Part shown: positions 30,335-38,035 of the stretch, piece after piece
Layout of the letters: every line of letters starts with the position of its first letter
Position numbering within the stretch: the first letter of the stretch is position 1
Source of the DNA: Bryopsis sp. KO-2023
Lineage: Eukaryota > Chlorophyta > Ulvophyceae > Bryopsidales > Bryopsidaceae
Assembly: GCA_030272585.1 (NCBI GenBank)
Contig: BSYQ01000005.1
Location: 5,859,501 to 5,923,500, forward strand
Length of the DNA stretch: 64,000 bases
Direction of reading: 5' to 3'
The notes under the pieces: generated by a model
Database searches by the model: none
What the model saw: the letters and a program-made list of their open reading frames with translations, nothing else
What the model was told of the DNA's origin: nothing
Program-made: the position numbers and the translations under genes

Positions 30335-32374
30335 TCAAACCCACTGTCTTCGTCGTCGATACCCTGGCCATGGACGACCAGTGTCGCAAAATTCCGAAAG
30401 GTCGAAGGGCTGTAGCCAAGGAACGAACGGTGCAGGGTAGTTCGATTCTACCGCGTTCCACCCAGGCCAGTAGGGGGGCACGATGGAGGAGCAGTGTATC
30501 GCGCAAGGGTGCTGCGATAGCCAATCGTCTTGGAGTGAGTTGGACCGACAATACTGACCTCGGCACCAGCCGTTGGCAGCAGCGATCCCTGGCGAGAAGG
30601 GCGGAACGATAGTGGGCGAGTGCCTGGTGAAATGAGCGCCTGTATTTTCCTGGATCTTGGTATGTTTCACATCTCGTCCCTTGTTGGTTGATCTTTTCCA
30701 AGTCGACGAGGTCTCGTTCTTTCCCTGTGCTCGCTTTGAGTGCCACTCTGCATCCTTAAACCCTTTGTGAGAGTCCCAAGTCCTTTTATAGCTCTGGTGG
30801 CTCTTGACCCCCTTGTGACCTGCAGTTCCTCTTGTGTTCACTGTCCTTTGTGGTATCCTTTTAGTGTGTGATGCAATGTCCCCTGCAGATGCCTTCCCAC
30901 TGGCAACCTGATCCATAACCCCTTGTAACAAATGATCCACCTGAGTAGAGAGAGAGTGGAGGGACCCCTGGCGCTTGGAGGTGGATGGCTGAGTACATGG
31001 TAATGTTTCTGTGCCCTCAAATTCAAACCCTCCATGAGAACTTCTGTGCCTTAAGCCGTGTACCTGGAATGTGCCCCTGTCATGAAAGTGTACCTTCCCT
31101 TCCTTTTGAGTGTTACTGCCGGTGTGATTCCCAACTTCATCAATCTCCTCCATTACGTTGGTCAGAGTATGTTGAATTTGCTGCAGGTCCAACTCCTTGG
31201 CGTGTGGCAACTGAATGGAGTCTGTCCTTGGCATAAGATCGCTGCCTCGTCTAACTGCCTCCTTATCAATCGTAGCCAGCGTTGGAGCTGACCCATCAGT
31301 TGTTTCCTGGCGACCCTGGGGTATGTTGGTGTGTTCTCCAGAGTCATCCAAAAATGCAGCTGCTCCCTTTAATGATAGAGGTACTTGTGGTAGTCTTTTC
31401 CAGTTTCCCAAAGCCTTGAGTGATATTGTCAAGCCATCCCCATTTGGCATCTGTAGAATTTCGTTAACCTTAACCCAATCAGCTGGTTCAAACTGAATGA
31501 AAAATTCTCCCTTAAAGTTCCTTCGCACATCCACGATCCCAGGTGCAAAATCTGGGGTGTGGCCACGAATCCAAGCTTGAAGTGTAGATGCCATGAAACG
31601 AGGAGAAATCATCCGTATACCCTGATCATTCACAGGTTGCAACCGAATGGAATATGAGTCATCCCGAACATTTTGTTTGGTGTCGTGGTCGATATGTGTA
31701 GGTACGGAAAAAGGAGCCCCTTCTGTGGAGGATCCACTGTCGTCCCCCGAGGGAGTCGTTGTTAGAGTTGCCACTGAGCTGGCAATCCTCTCCTTATCCA
31801 AGTTCTGCTGAGTGACAGCCACTGATCCATCCCAAGGAACTGAAGACAAGTCCCCCATAGGAATGTAAATGTCTCGAGAATTAGAGGGTTGTGGGTCTTG
31901 TAGGCCAGAATGCCCATGGGCTTGGGAACCGTCCCTTGAATGGTTGTGTGGTGTTCTGTTGGTGTGCTCCTGAGATGCCTGTTGTGACTGTAAATGTGAA
32001 CTGGCAGTTGTAACCTTAGCAATCGAAGTGACCGAAGTAGAAAACCCAAGTTCTCGAGTGGAATACTTTCCAAAGTCCTCCACAGCCTGAGTGAGTAGTG
32101 GTCCCATAGAGTCAAACAGATCAGCAACAATCTCACCAATGGTATTATCCCCTTCCAAAACCTTGTCCAAAGGCACCTCCTTGAGCGAGGGGTTGCGTGA
32201 CCCAAGGGCACTCACAAAGTCCAACACCACTGTCGAGATTCTCTCCACACTGTTGAGCGCCTTCCAAAAAAGAGTCACCTCTGCCAAATCCTCGTTGGAA
32301 TTAGGTGTTCCCATCGCCTGAGCGTCGCCCTGCGCGCGCAAGCCTTTCCGCCAGTTGTGACTCGTGCGTCCCAT
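30335..32374 (-). CDS. Uncharacterised 679-aa ORF in the insertion
   Basis: Not recognised. The first ATG of the frame is at 32374 (the frame is open to 32488). The protein is hydrophilic, Ser/Thr/His/Gln-rich and probably largely disordered. A more structured block lies at about residues 265-345 (RFMASTLQAWIRGHTPDFA, then GEFFIQFEPADWVKVNEILQ), and the tail is basic, Lys/Arg-rich. That layout resembles ORF1 (gag-like, RNA-binding) proteins of non-LTR elements; this is inference. No reverse transcriptase, endonuclease or zinc knuckle is visible. It ends about 225 bp before the element's end, so any second ORF is missing. Confidence 0.5.
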   Translation of the reverse strand: MGRTSHNWRKGLRAQGDAQAMGTPNSNEDLAEVTLFWKALNSVERISTVVLDFVSALGSRNPSLKEVPLDKVLEGDNTIGEIVADLFDSMGPLLTQAVEDFGKYSTRELGFSTSVTSIAKVTTASSHLQSQQASQEHTNRTPHNHSRDGSQAHGHSGLQDPQPSNSRDIYIPMGDLSSVPWDGSVAVTQQNLDKERIASSVATLTTTPSGDDSGSSTEGAPFSVPTHIDHDTKQNVRDDSYSIRLQPVNDQGIRMISPRFMASTLQAWIRGHTPDFAPGIVDVRRNFKGEFFIQFEPADWVKVNEILQMPNGDGLTISLKALGNWKRLPQVPLSLKGAAAFLDDSGEHTNIPQGRQETTDGSAPTLATIDKEAVRRGSDLMPRTDSIQLPHAKELDLQQIQHTLTNVMEEIDEVGNHTGSNTQKEGKVHFHDRGTFQVHGLRHRSSHGGFEFEGTETLPCTQPSTSKRQGSLHSLSTQVDHLLQGVMDQVASGKASAGDIASHTKRIPQRTVNTRGTAGHKGVKSHQSYKRTWDSHKGFKDAEWHSKRAQGKNETSSTWKRSTNKGRDVKHTKIQENTGAHFTRHSPTIVPPFSPGIAAANGWCRGQYCRSNSLQDDWLSQHPCAIHCSSIVPPYWPGWNAVESNYPAPFVPWLQPFDLSEFCDTGRPWPGYRRRRQWV
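30420..30460 (+). other. tRNA-like minihelix (acceptor plus T arm)
   Basis: GGAACG pairs with CGTTCC and encloses GGTAGTTCGATTCTACC, a perfect T-arm hairpin with a Pol III B-box-like GTTCGATTC. No D or anticodon arm is present. It lies inside the ORF near the element's 3' end and may be chance. Confidence 0.35.
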
Positions 32375-32616
32375 AACGACCCTTTCAAAAATAGGGAGGT
32401 CTGATCTCGACTTTGATCCCAACAGCTCCAGAAAGATCCACTGCAAAAAACCGAGCCAACCCAAGAGGGGAGAGGAGAAAGAACGCAACTGTGAGGTTAG
32501 TGACCCACCGACTCTCGTGGAGTCTTAGACGAATAAGATCCACCAGCCAGAAACTCCCGACGTCCGCAGTGACGACCCTGGCGTCACGATCAGAGGTAGA
32601 ATCGAGAGCAAACAGA

Positions 32617-32813
32617 CCTGGGTGGTGGACTGAGGTTCGACTCCTCAGCAGGTGACGTCTGGTGCAAGTGAGGCCGAGGTAGGCAAGTCGTGACAAATGA
32701 CAAAGGAATTCTCCGACCTTTGTGAGGATCCCACAGCAAACCAGTAGCAGTCCCCAAATGTCGCGCAGTGGTCCAGCCTGGGTGATGGACTGAGTTTCGA
32801 CTCCTCAGTAGGT
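32617..32813. repeat. Two 37-bp imperfect repeats upstream of the ORF
   Basis: Copies at 32617-32653 and 32777-32813 (CCTGGGTGGTGGACTGAGG and CCTGGGTGATGGACTGAGT beginnings), 160 bp apart. Each contains a short hairpin CTGAGGTTCGACTCCTCAG-type block that looks like a tRNA T arm. They lie in what would be the 5' leader of the element. Confidence 0.7.
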
Positions 32814-33061
32814 ATATCCGAGTGTTTGCCAGCGAAAATCCACTCGCAGGCGCATCCCTTGACCCAACAGCGACTGATGACGACCACAGAATTGGCCAAA
32901 ATTCGTCGGAGAGCTTCGAAAAAATGAGGGCCACCTCAAGGGAGGGTGGCGAGTCCTTGGGGCGTGTGTATCCCAGTCGATTCCGGCGAGTGAAGCGGGT
33001 GTCACCACACAAAACGGCGAATAGAAAAAATTTTCACGAAAAAAATTTTCTGAGAGAAAGG

Positions 33062-33091
33062 CCACCTCCTTAACCACTCGGACATCTCAGC
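33062..33091 (-). pseudogene. tRNA-Ser (CGA) 5' fragment
   Basis: 30 nt: the 5' acceptor strand GCTGAGA and D arm of the Ser-CGA gene, ending at the insertion boundary. Confidence 0.9.
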
Positions 33092-33197
33092 TCGACGACG
33101 TGTCGATCGCGCATTGCGTGGAGGCTCGGTCGACCCCCCGCGATCGAGATTCCCGGGATCGGGATCCACGAGATCGGCGCGATCCTGTTTGAGACAT

Positions 33198-33271
33198 GCC
33201 CGGGTAGCTCGGTTTGGTAGAGCGCGAGACTTTTAATCTCGTGGCCGAGGGTTCGAGTCCCTCCTCGGGCG
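33198..33271 (+). tRNA. tRNA-Lys (TTT), unit 8 (A14G variant)
   Basis: Same as 2599-2672 except GCTCAG is GCTCGG: the near-invariant A14 is G. This also alters the A box, so transcription or folding may suffer. The anticodon is intact. Confidence 0.88.
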
Positions 33272-33737
33272 TCTGCCCTCCCGTTCCGACGAGAGACAGG
33301 TGTTAGATTTGGGGGTGCGAGTCTAAGAAGAGCTAAAAACTAAAACTTCTGAGTCCTTGACCTTGAAGCCCATTAATACCATGACCCCCAAGGATCCTAG
33401 CGTCCCCGCATGGTACCTAGGACAACCATCCTAGGTGGGCACCCGACATAGGTCTAGTCATCATGACTAGACTTGACTCACATGTCCACGTCAACATGAC
33501 TACGCATGACTGTACATGACTGTACATGACTGAACCCGACTGAATGTAGCTCTTAACATCCCTAACAACAGGACCTTACGGGTCCGGGTACGGTGACCGA
33601 CCGTAACCGTATTAAAAACTTGTCCGACCGTAAATTACCGTACATGACGGTAAACAACTTTCGGTCACGGAACACAATTACGGCCGCATTACGCCGACGG
33701 GTAACACGACCGAGCAAGCTCGGGTGTTTTCGTCGAG

Positions 33738-33756
33738 GCGTTGATGGTACAGTGGT
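33738..33756 (+). pseudogene. tRNA-Gly (GCC) 5' fragment, unit 9
   Basis: First 19 nt of the gene, ending with the 8-bp target ACAGTGGT. Confidence 0.93.
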
Positions 33757-34124
33757 CATACTATGGATCCGATCACGATCAGATCGGTCTCCGATCAACC
33801 AGGAGACCGATCATGATCGTGATCGGCCGATCAGGTCTGGCAGGGCCGATCATCGATCACGATCGGCCGATCACCGATCTGATCGGTCGCCCAACCTGAT
33901 CGGCAGTTTTTGATCGGCCTGATCGTGATCGGCCGATCAAAAACTGCCGATCAGGTGCCGACAGGGTGCGACGCTTGATCGAGATCGTGATCGGGATCGG
34001 AGCTGCCGATCAGATCGGTATCATGATCAATTGATTCCGATCATGATCGGTCCCATGATCAATTGATCGGTCAATTGATCGGTCCATCACAAATGCCCAC
34101 AAGTCACCACCCGAAGGTGTTTCT

Positions 34125-34195
34125 GGAGGTGTAAGGATTCGAACCTAGGACCTCACTGACTGGAATCAAGCAAATCAACGCTTGGACCACCCTGA
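34125..34195 (-). other. tRNA-Ser (TGA)-like sequence, left arm
   Basis: On the minus strand: GGTCCAAGCG D-arm remnant, anticodon-like loop CTTGATT (TGA), a long variable region, GGTTCGAATCC T loop and 3' ACACCTCC. The acceptor does not close; a degenerate, SINE-like tRNA derivative. Confidence 0.6.
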
Positions 34196-34270
34196 ACCAC
34201 GATCACTAGGTCCTCCGTGTTATTATATACCTCAGTTTGTCGGACTGACTGATCAGGTATATAATGACAC

Positions 34271-34362
34271 GGAGCACACTCTAACCGTAGCCTAGAGTGG
34301 TCCAAGCGTCGATTTGCTTGATTCCAGTCAGTGAGGTCCTGGGTTCGAATCTTTACACCTCC
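34271..34362 (+). other. tRNA-Ser (TGA)-like sequence, right arm
   Basis: Mirror of the left-arm copy. It keeps an A-box-like TAGCCTAGAGTGG and a B-box-like GGGTTCGAATC, so Pol III recognition is conceivable. Confidence 0.6.
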
Positions 34363-34863
34363 AGAAACACCTTCGGGTGGTGACTTGTGGGCATTTGTGA
34401 TGGACCGATCAATTGACCGATCAATTGATTATGGGACCGATCATGATCGGAATCTTAAATTAAATTCCGATCAATTGATCCATGGCCGATCATGGTCGGA
34501 GTTGATCGGATCAACGGCCGATCAATCGGCGTTTCACCGATCTTGATCGACCGATCACGTGCCGACAGGTCGCGACGCTTGATCGTGATCGTGATCGTGA
34601 TCGGAGCTGCCGATCAGATCGATAATCGGAAGCCCGATCCCGATCACGATCAGGCTTTGATCGGCCGATCACGATCATCGATCAGGTTTTAATCGGCCGA
34701 TCACGATCACGATCATCGATCATGATCGGTAAAAAAAAAAACCGATCATTTTTAGAATCATGTGGAACGAGATCGTGTCAGGTCAGATCAGTGAAACGAC
34801 CTGTCCTGACATCGAAAATGGACGGCCGATCATTTCCGATCACGTCCATAGTATGACAGTGGT

Positions 34864-34915
34864 AGCATACTACCCTGCCACGGTAGAGACCCGGGTTCGA
34901 TTCCCGGTCAACGCA
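34864..34915 (+). pseudogene. tRNA-Gly (GCC) 3' fragment, unit 9
   Basis: Remainder of the gene after the foldback element, anticodon GCC and T arm included. Confidence 0.93.
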
Positions 34916-34984
34916 CTCAAGGCCTTTTTCTCGCGGTCGTAGCACCGGAAAAAAAACGAGCACGGAAAAAGAAAAGTCCACCGA

Positions 34985-35100
34985 GTTGCCGCCGCCGGAT
35001 TTCCTGAGACATCCCTGATCTCGATACTGATCGGCCCCAACCGTGTTTGATTGGCGAGTTCGGAAGGGATCGCATGTATTCACGGTGGTTTGATGGCAAC
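34985..35100 (-). rRNA. 5S ribosomal RNA, unit 9 (diverged)
   Basis: Last 5S copy, with two transitions (CTCGATACTG and GTGTTTGAT on plus). Helix I is intact. It may be functional, but lies beside a disrupted tRNA at the array edge. Confidence 0.88.
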
Positions 35101-35284
35101 ACGTTTCGAAGCGAACGCCGGGAGGTGAAGTATCCGTTCCTCAGGTGCGCGAGGGACGTGTCCCTCCGATGGTTTGGTGGACCGATTGTTTTTTTGTTTG
35201 TTCTTTTGAGGTGAGGTTGGCAGAGCGGTGAAATGGTGTTTTTGGCTTCATCCGATCGAAAAGGACCCCGTGGGAGCGTTTTCA

Positions 35285-35628
35285 TGTGTGCCCTTGCTTG
35301 AGTCACACTTCCAATGGTAGGTCACCCCCAGAAGTGGTCGCCGTGCTCCGGTGCTGAGAAGAGCCTTGCGAACAAAATGTTGGATGCCTCGTTGTGTAAC
35401 ATGTTCTCACCATACTTTCTGAGTGTTCAACATTTACGTTATTCAACTGGAAGGCTGATGGATCCACGAGTCTCACAATGCGAACGAAGTCGTGAGAAAA
35501 CTATTGTTTCAGCCTGGAATTGTGGCGCTGAGAATACTGCAAGTACGGCATTTGTCAGACGGCGCCAAACGTCACCCCCAATCGAACATACTTGTGCGGA
35601 CAGTCCTATCATTGAGTGCTTCCACAAT
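35285..35628. other. Upstream region of the secreted protein gene
   Basis: Unique DNA between the array edge and the first gene. The reading frame of the next gene stays open upstream, but it holds no family-like sequence and is taken as 5' UTR. Confidence 0.6.
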
Positions 35629-37041
35629 ATGTCGCGCCTCGCTTGTTTGTCCCTGCTTTTGTTGCTGGGCTGGGCTGCTGGTCAGCGTCTGCGAAATGAT
35701 CTAGATGGGGATTGTGTTCCTGCGGTTCCCCAGGACGCGAAAGACCTCTCCTTTTTCCCTGACGGTTTTAAGCTTGAAGGCGAAGATGGCAAGCCCGCCG
35801 TTGACGTTGAGATTGCTGAGGACTTCAAAGTGGAATATGGACCTAATTTCAAGGTAGTAACGAATCTGAGGGCGGACGAGACGTACGTGCTGTACCAGTG
35901 CGGAACGAATCCCCCAGAAAAGTCGCTGTTCCCGGGCAAGGCGAAGATGTTCGAGATCCCCTTGACCAGTGTTTCAGTGGCGGACACCACGTTCATTGGG
36001 TTCATGGAGTTGTTGGAGGTGGAGGACCGAACCTCGTTCGCGTCGTCGTTCGCATCAAGTCCTTGCTTCCAAAAACTGGCGTCCGACGAGTGTGGGAAAG
36101 TTGCCGGCGATCCTGGCAGCCAGTTCGCAAACCAAGAGGCTGTAAACGCTCAAGACGGGAAGGTAGACGCCATCATTTCCACTTCGGCGTCGTCGTCTCC
36201 CAACACAATTGCGTTTACGGCAACCGCAGACCCTTCCGTGTTGAAGCGCGCGGAATGGATAAAGTTTGTCTCCCTGTTCTTCAACAAGGAAGTGAAAGCA
36301 AATCAAGTGTACGACGGCGCGAAGCAAATCTGGAACAGGCTGAAGTCTTCGGACAACGGGGGTGGGCCCGTCATCGCGTGGATTGGCTTCCAGGATTTCA
36401 ACGGACCTGAGATATTCTTGCATTTTGCGGACTACAAGGTTGAGTATGTGCAAGCCGCCGGAGGCCGCACGCTCGACCGCGGGGCGCTCAAGAAAGACGG
36501 TGCCTGGAAGGAGGTGAAGAACGGTTTCACGTCGACCTCGTTGGGGGCTGGTCGAAAGAGTCTCGCGAAGCTTTTTAAAGATGTCGATGTGGTTATCGAC
36601 GAGACTTTCACGCCCAACAACGCGAAATATACGTTGGACACTTTCAAGTCCAACTTCGCAATCGAAGATGACGTCTCCCACCCGTTCCTGGAAAACAAGA
36701 AGGTTTTCCGAGTGGATGGCCGAGTCAGCCCGGGTGCCTTTGGAGACGGGCTGGAGTGGTTTGAATTGCCCGTGGCCAGGCCTGACCAGGTTCTGAAAGA
36801 CTTCCTCCAAGCGGCGGGGTCGGACAAGGCCAAGGACCACACCAGAGTGTGGTTGCGAAACATTGCGTTGGAGGAGAGCGTCACGGTCGTGACGTCTCAG
36901 GCTTGCGGCGGTCGAGTCAAGAATTGTGCGTTTGAACCCAAGGTGATTTGCCCAAGTGTGGTGGCCACATGCGACGATTCCCTGGAATTTAGGTCACCAA
37001 CTGACACTGGATGTCCAGCTCCAAGGTGCTCAAAGAACTAG
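35629..37041 (+). CDS. Secreted periplasmic-binding-protein-like protein
   Basis: 470 aa, single exon. The ATG at 35629 was chosen because a signal peptide (MSRLACLSLLLLLGWAAGQ) begins there; the frame is open 105 codons further upstream without signal-like sequence. The mature part has the layout of class III (TroA/siderophore-type) substrate-binding proteins: YGPNFKVVTNL and YVLYQCGTNPP at the start, VADTTFIGFMELL, then a second lobe with long helices. From memory, related eukaryotic proteins occur in bryophytes and streptophyte algae. The tail (about residues 425-470) is cysteine-rich (CGGRVKNC, VICPSVVATC, TGCPAPRC). Ligand unknown; iron or another metal chelate is possible. No transporter partner is nearby. 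Confidence 0.72.
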   Translation: MSRLACLSLLLLLGWAAGQRLRNDLDGDCVPAVPQDAKDLSFFPDGFKLEGEDGKPAVDVEIAEDFKVEYGPNFKVVTNLRADETYVLYQCGTNPPEKSLFPGKAKMFEIPLTSVSVADTTFIGFMELLEVEDRTSFASSFASSPCFQKLASDECGKVAGDPGSQFANQEAVNAQDGKVDAIISTSASSSPNTIAFTATADPSVLKRAEWIKFVSLFFNKEVKANQVYDGAKQIWNRLKSSDNGGGPVIAWIGFQDFNGPEIFLHFADYKVEYVQAAGGRTLDRGALKKDGAWKEVKNGFTSTSLGAGRKSLAKLFKDVDVVIDETFTPNNAKYTLDTFKSNFAIEDDVSHPFLENKKVFRVDGRVSPGAFGDGLEWFELPVARPDQVLKDFLQAAGSDKAKDHTRVWLRNIALEESVTVVTSQACGGRVKNCAFEPKVICPSVVATCDDSLEFRSPTDTGCPAPRCSKN

Positions 37042-38035
37042 TTTCTGTTTTGTTGGAATTCTGTTATTGGAAAAATGGGGGGGAGTGGGGGGGGGGGGGG
37101 AGGTCAGGATGAGTTGGTTGGTCTTGCATAGAAATTATCAACTTTCGGGGGGAAGAGTGGGAGTGATGCTGGGCAGGTCAATGCTGTGATTTCATTATCA
37201 TATATTCATATCGTGGGGGTGCCAGAATTAGAAAGAGGGCTGTGTTGGTGATTTTAACAATTATCTGGTGAAGTCACACAATACAATTCAATATGGACAA
37301 CACCGCTTGAGTTGTGGGCAAGTAGACAGAGACTGCTCTATTTCGCAATTAGATTTAGCCTTGGTGGTGGAAATAGGTGTAATAGGTCTTTTTTTTCATG
37401 ATCGCATCGTTGAAATTTTCTGAGACAATGTCTCACTCTATTTTTGCTGTCTGCACCCATGCTATGTCTGGCTGGTAATCCTGCTGGTGAAGCTCTGAGA
37501 GACTCAGAAAAATATCCCCAAATTTTGGCAGGTAACTATTTTTTTTCTCCATCGGAGGAAAAACTGCTGAGTGACTTGACATAGAGCCATCATGTCATCT
37601 CCCCTCAAATCAGTTCCTCTGTCAGCCTGAAGGAGCGATAAACTCAGACAATTCCTCCAATTATGCCACCATTGAACCAATCATATCATATCCTTGTTTA
37701 TCATTCGCATTGGTTGACTGGAACAGACTCCACGATGTGCATCACTCTATAACTCCTCAGACTCTCGCAAAACTTACAGAAGTTAATCAGGACAAACAAT
37801 TCTTTTTCTACCCCACATGTTCCCCTCAGACTTCCTTCCAAATCAAAATGATCTCTACATAATTTTTTCTTCGCACATTTTTTTTTTTCTTTTTTCTTTT
37901 TTCTGCCCCCAGAGAAAAAACCAGCAAAGGAATAAAAAGGGAATTCTTACATTTCTTATGATAGGGAGGAAAATTCAGTCTCTTCTCCATGCAGAATGGA
38001 CCAAAAAAAAATAGAGATACAAAGAGAGTTGCTGC
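37042..38035. other. Convergent intergenic region
   Basis: 3' flank of the secreted-protein gene (+) and of PDH E1-alpha (-). It has a 14-G run (37087-37100), T-rich tracts and AT-rich DNA; no gene was seen. Confidence 0.6.

Larger units (their letters stand above)
30110..33061 (-). mobile_element. Unclassified insertion in a tRNA-Ser gene, 14-bp flanking repeat
   Basis: 2952 bp that do not belong to the array. The 14-bp CCACCTCCTTAACC is present on both sides (30096-30109, 33062-33075), and bases beyond differ, so it reads as a target-site duplication. Length 14 bp without LTRs or terminal inverted repeats suits a non-LTR retrotransposon, but no reverse transcriptase or poly-A tail is present. 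One long minus-strand ORF occupies most of it. Removing the insert and one repeat leaves a full-length hybrid tRNA-Ser with the Ser-CGA 5' half and the Ser-AGA 3' half, so a deletion between the two tRNA genes came first. An alternative is filler DNA captured during break repair. Confidence 0.75.
27947..33546. repeat. Array unit 8, rearranged and split by an insertion
   Basis: Colinear with unit 1 to the Ser-AGA gene, except a 14-bp deletion near 30040. The segment between the Ser-AGA and Ser-CGA genes is gone, including the tRNA-Asp relic, and a 2952-bp foreign segment (30110-33061) lies at the join. The remainder, from 33062, ends with one decamer fewer. Confidence 0.93.
34036..34451. repeat. 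416-bp nested palindrome with tRNA-Ser-like arms
   Basis: The left arm (from TCCGATCATGATCGG) matches the reverse complement of the right arm with few mismatches. The core repeats the pattern (CTCCGTGTTATTATATACCT against AGGTATATAATGACACGGAG). The arms contain the tRNA-like segments described at 34125 and 34271. Confidence 0.88.
33757..34855. mobile_element. Non-autonomous foldback DNA transposon (hAT-like by TSD)
   Basis: 1099 bp inserted in tRNA-Gly. Terminal inverted repeats are CATACTATGGA and TCCATAGTATG; the target ACAGTGGT is duplicated exactly (33749-33756, 34856-34863). Eight-bp duplications are typical of hAT elements (P elements also make 8), so the class is tentative. It has no transposase ORF. 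It is packed with CGATCACGATC-type GATC motifs and centred on a large palindrome that contains tRNA-Ser-like sequence. A direct repeat of about 65 bp (33955-34020 and 34559-34621) flanks the palindrome. Confidence 0.9.
1..35284. repeat. Tandem 5S rRNA / tRNA gene array, 2957-bp unit
   Basis: Nine unit starts (1, 2958, 5915, 8872, 11829, 22048, 24990, 27947, 33547) begin with the same TAGCTCTTAACATCCC. Exact spacing is 2957 bp between undisturbed units. Each complete unit holds a 5S gene on the minus strand, eight intact tRNA genes on both strands and one tRNA-Asp relic. The left end continues beyond the window; the right end stops inside a unit near 35284, where homology is lost just after GGGAGCGTTTTCA. 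Homogeneity implies concerted evolution. Three mobile elements interrupt units 5, 8 and 9. Confidence 0.97.
33547..35284. repeat. Array unit 9, truncated terminal copy
   Basis: Carries only the first part of the unit (tRNA-Gly, 5S, start of the spacer), with a foldback element in the tRNA. Homology ends near 35284 and unique DNA begins. Confidence 0.93.

Noticed and set aside
30110-33061. Insertion as a DNA transposon
   Set aside because: The two ends share no inverted repeat, and a 14-bp duplication is too long for the common DNA transposon families.
1-35284. Possible CRISPR or satellite array
   Set aside because: The unit is 2957 bp and carries RNA genes; there are no short repeat-spacer units.
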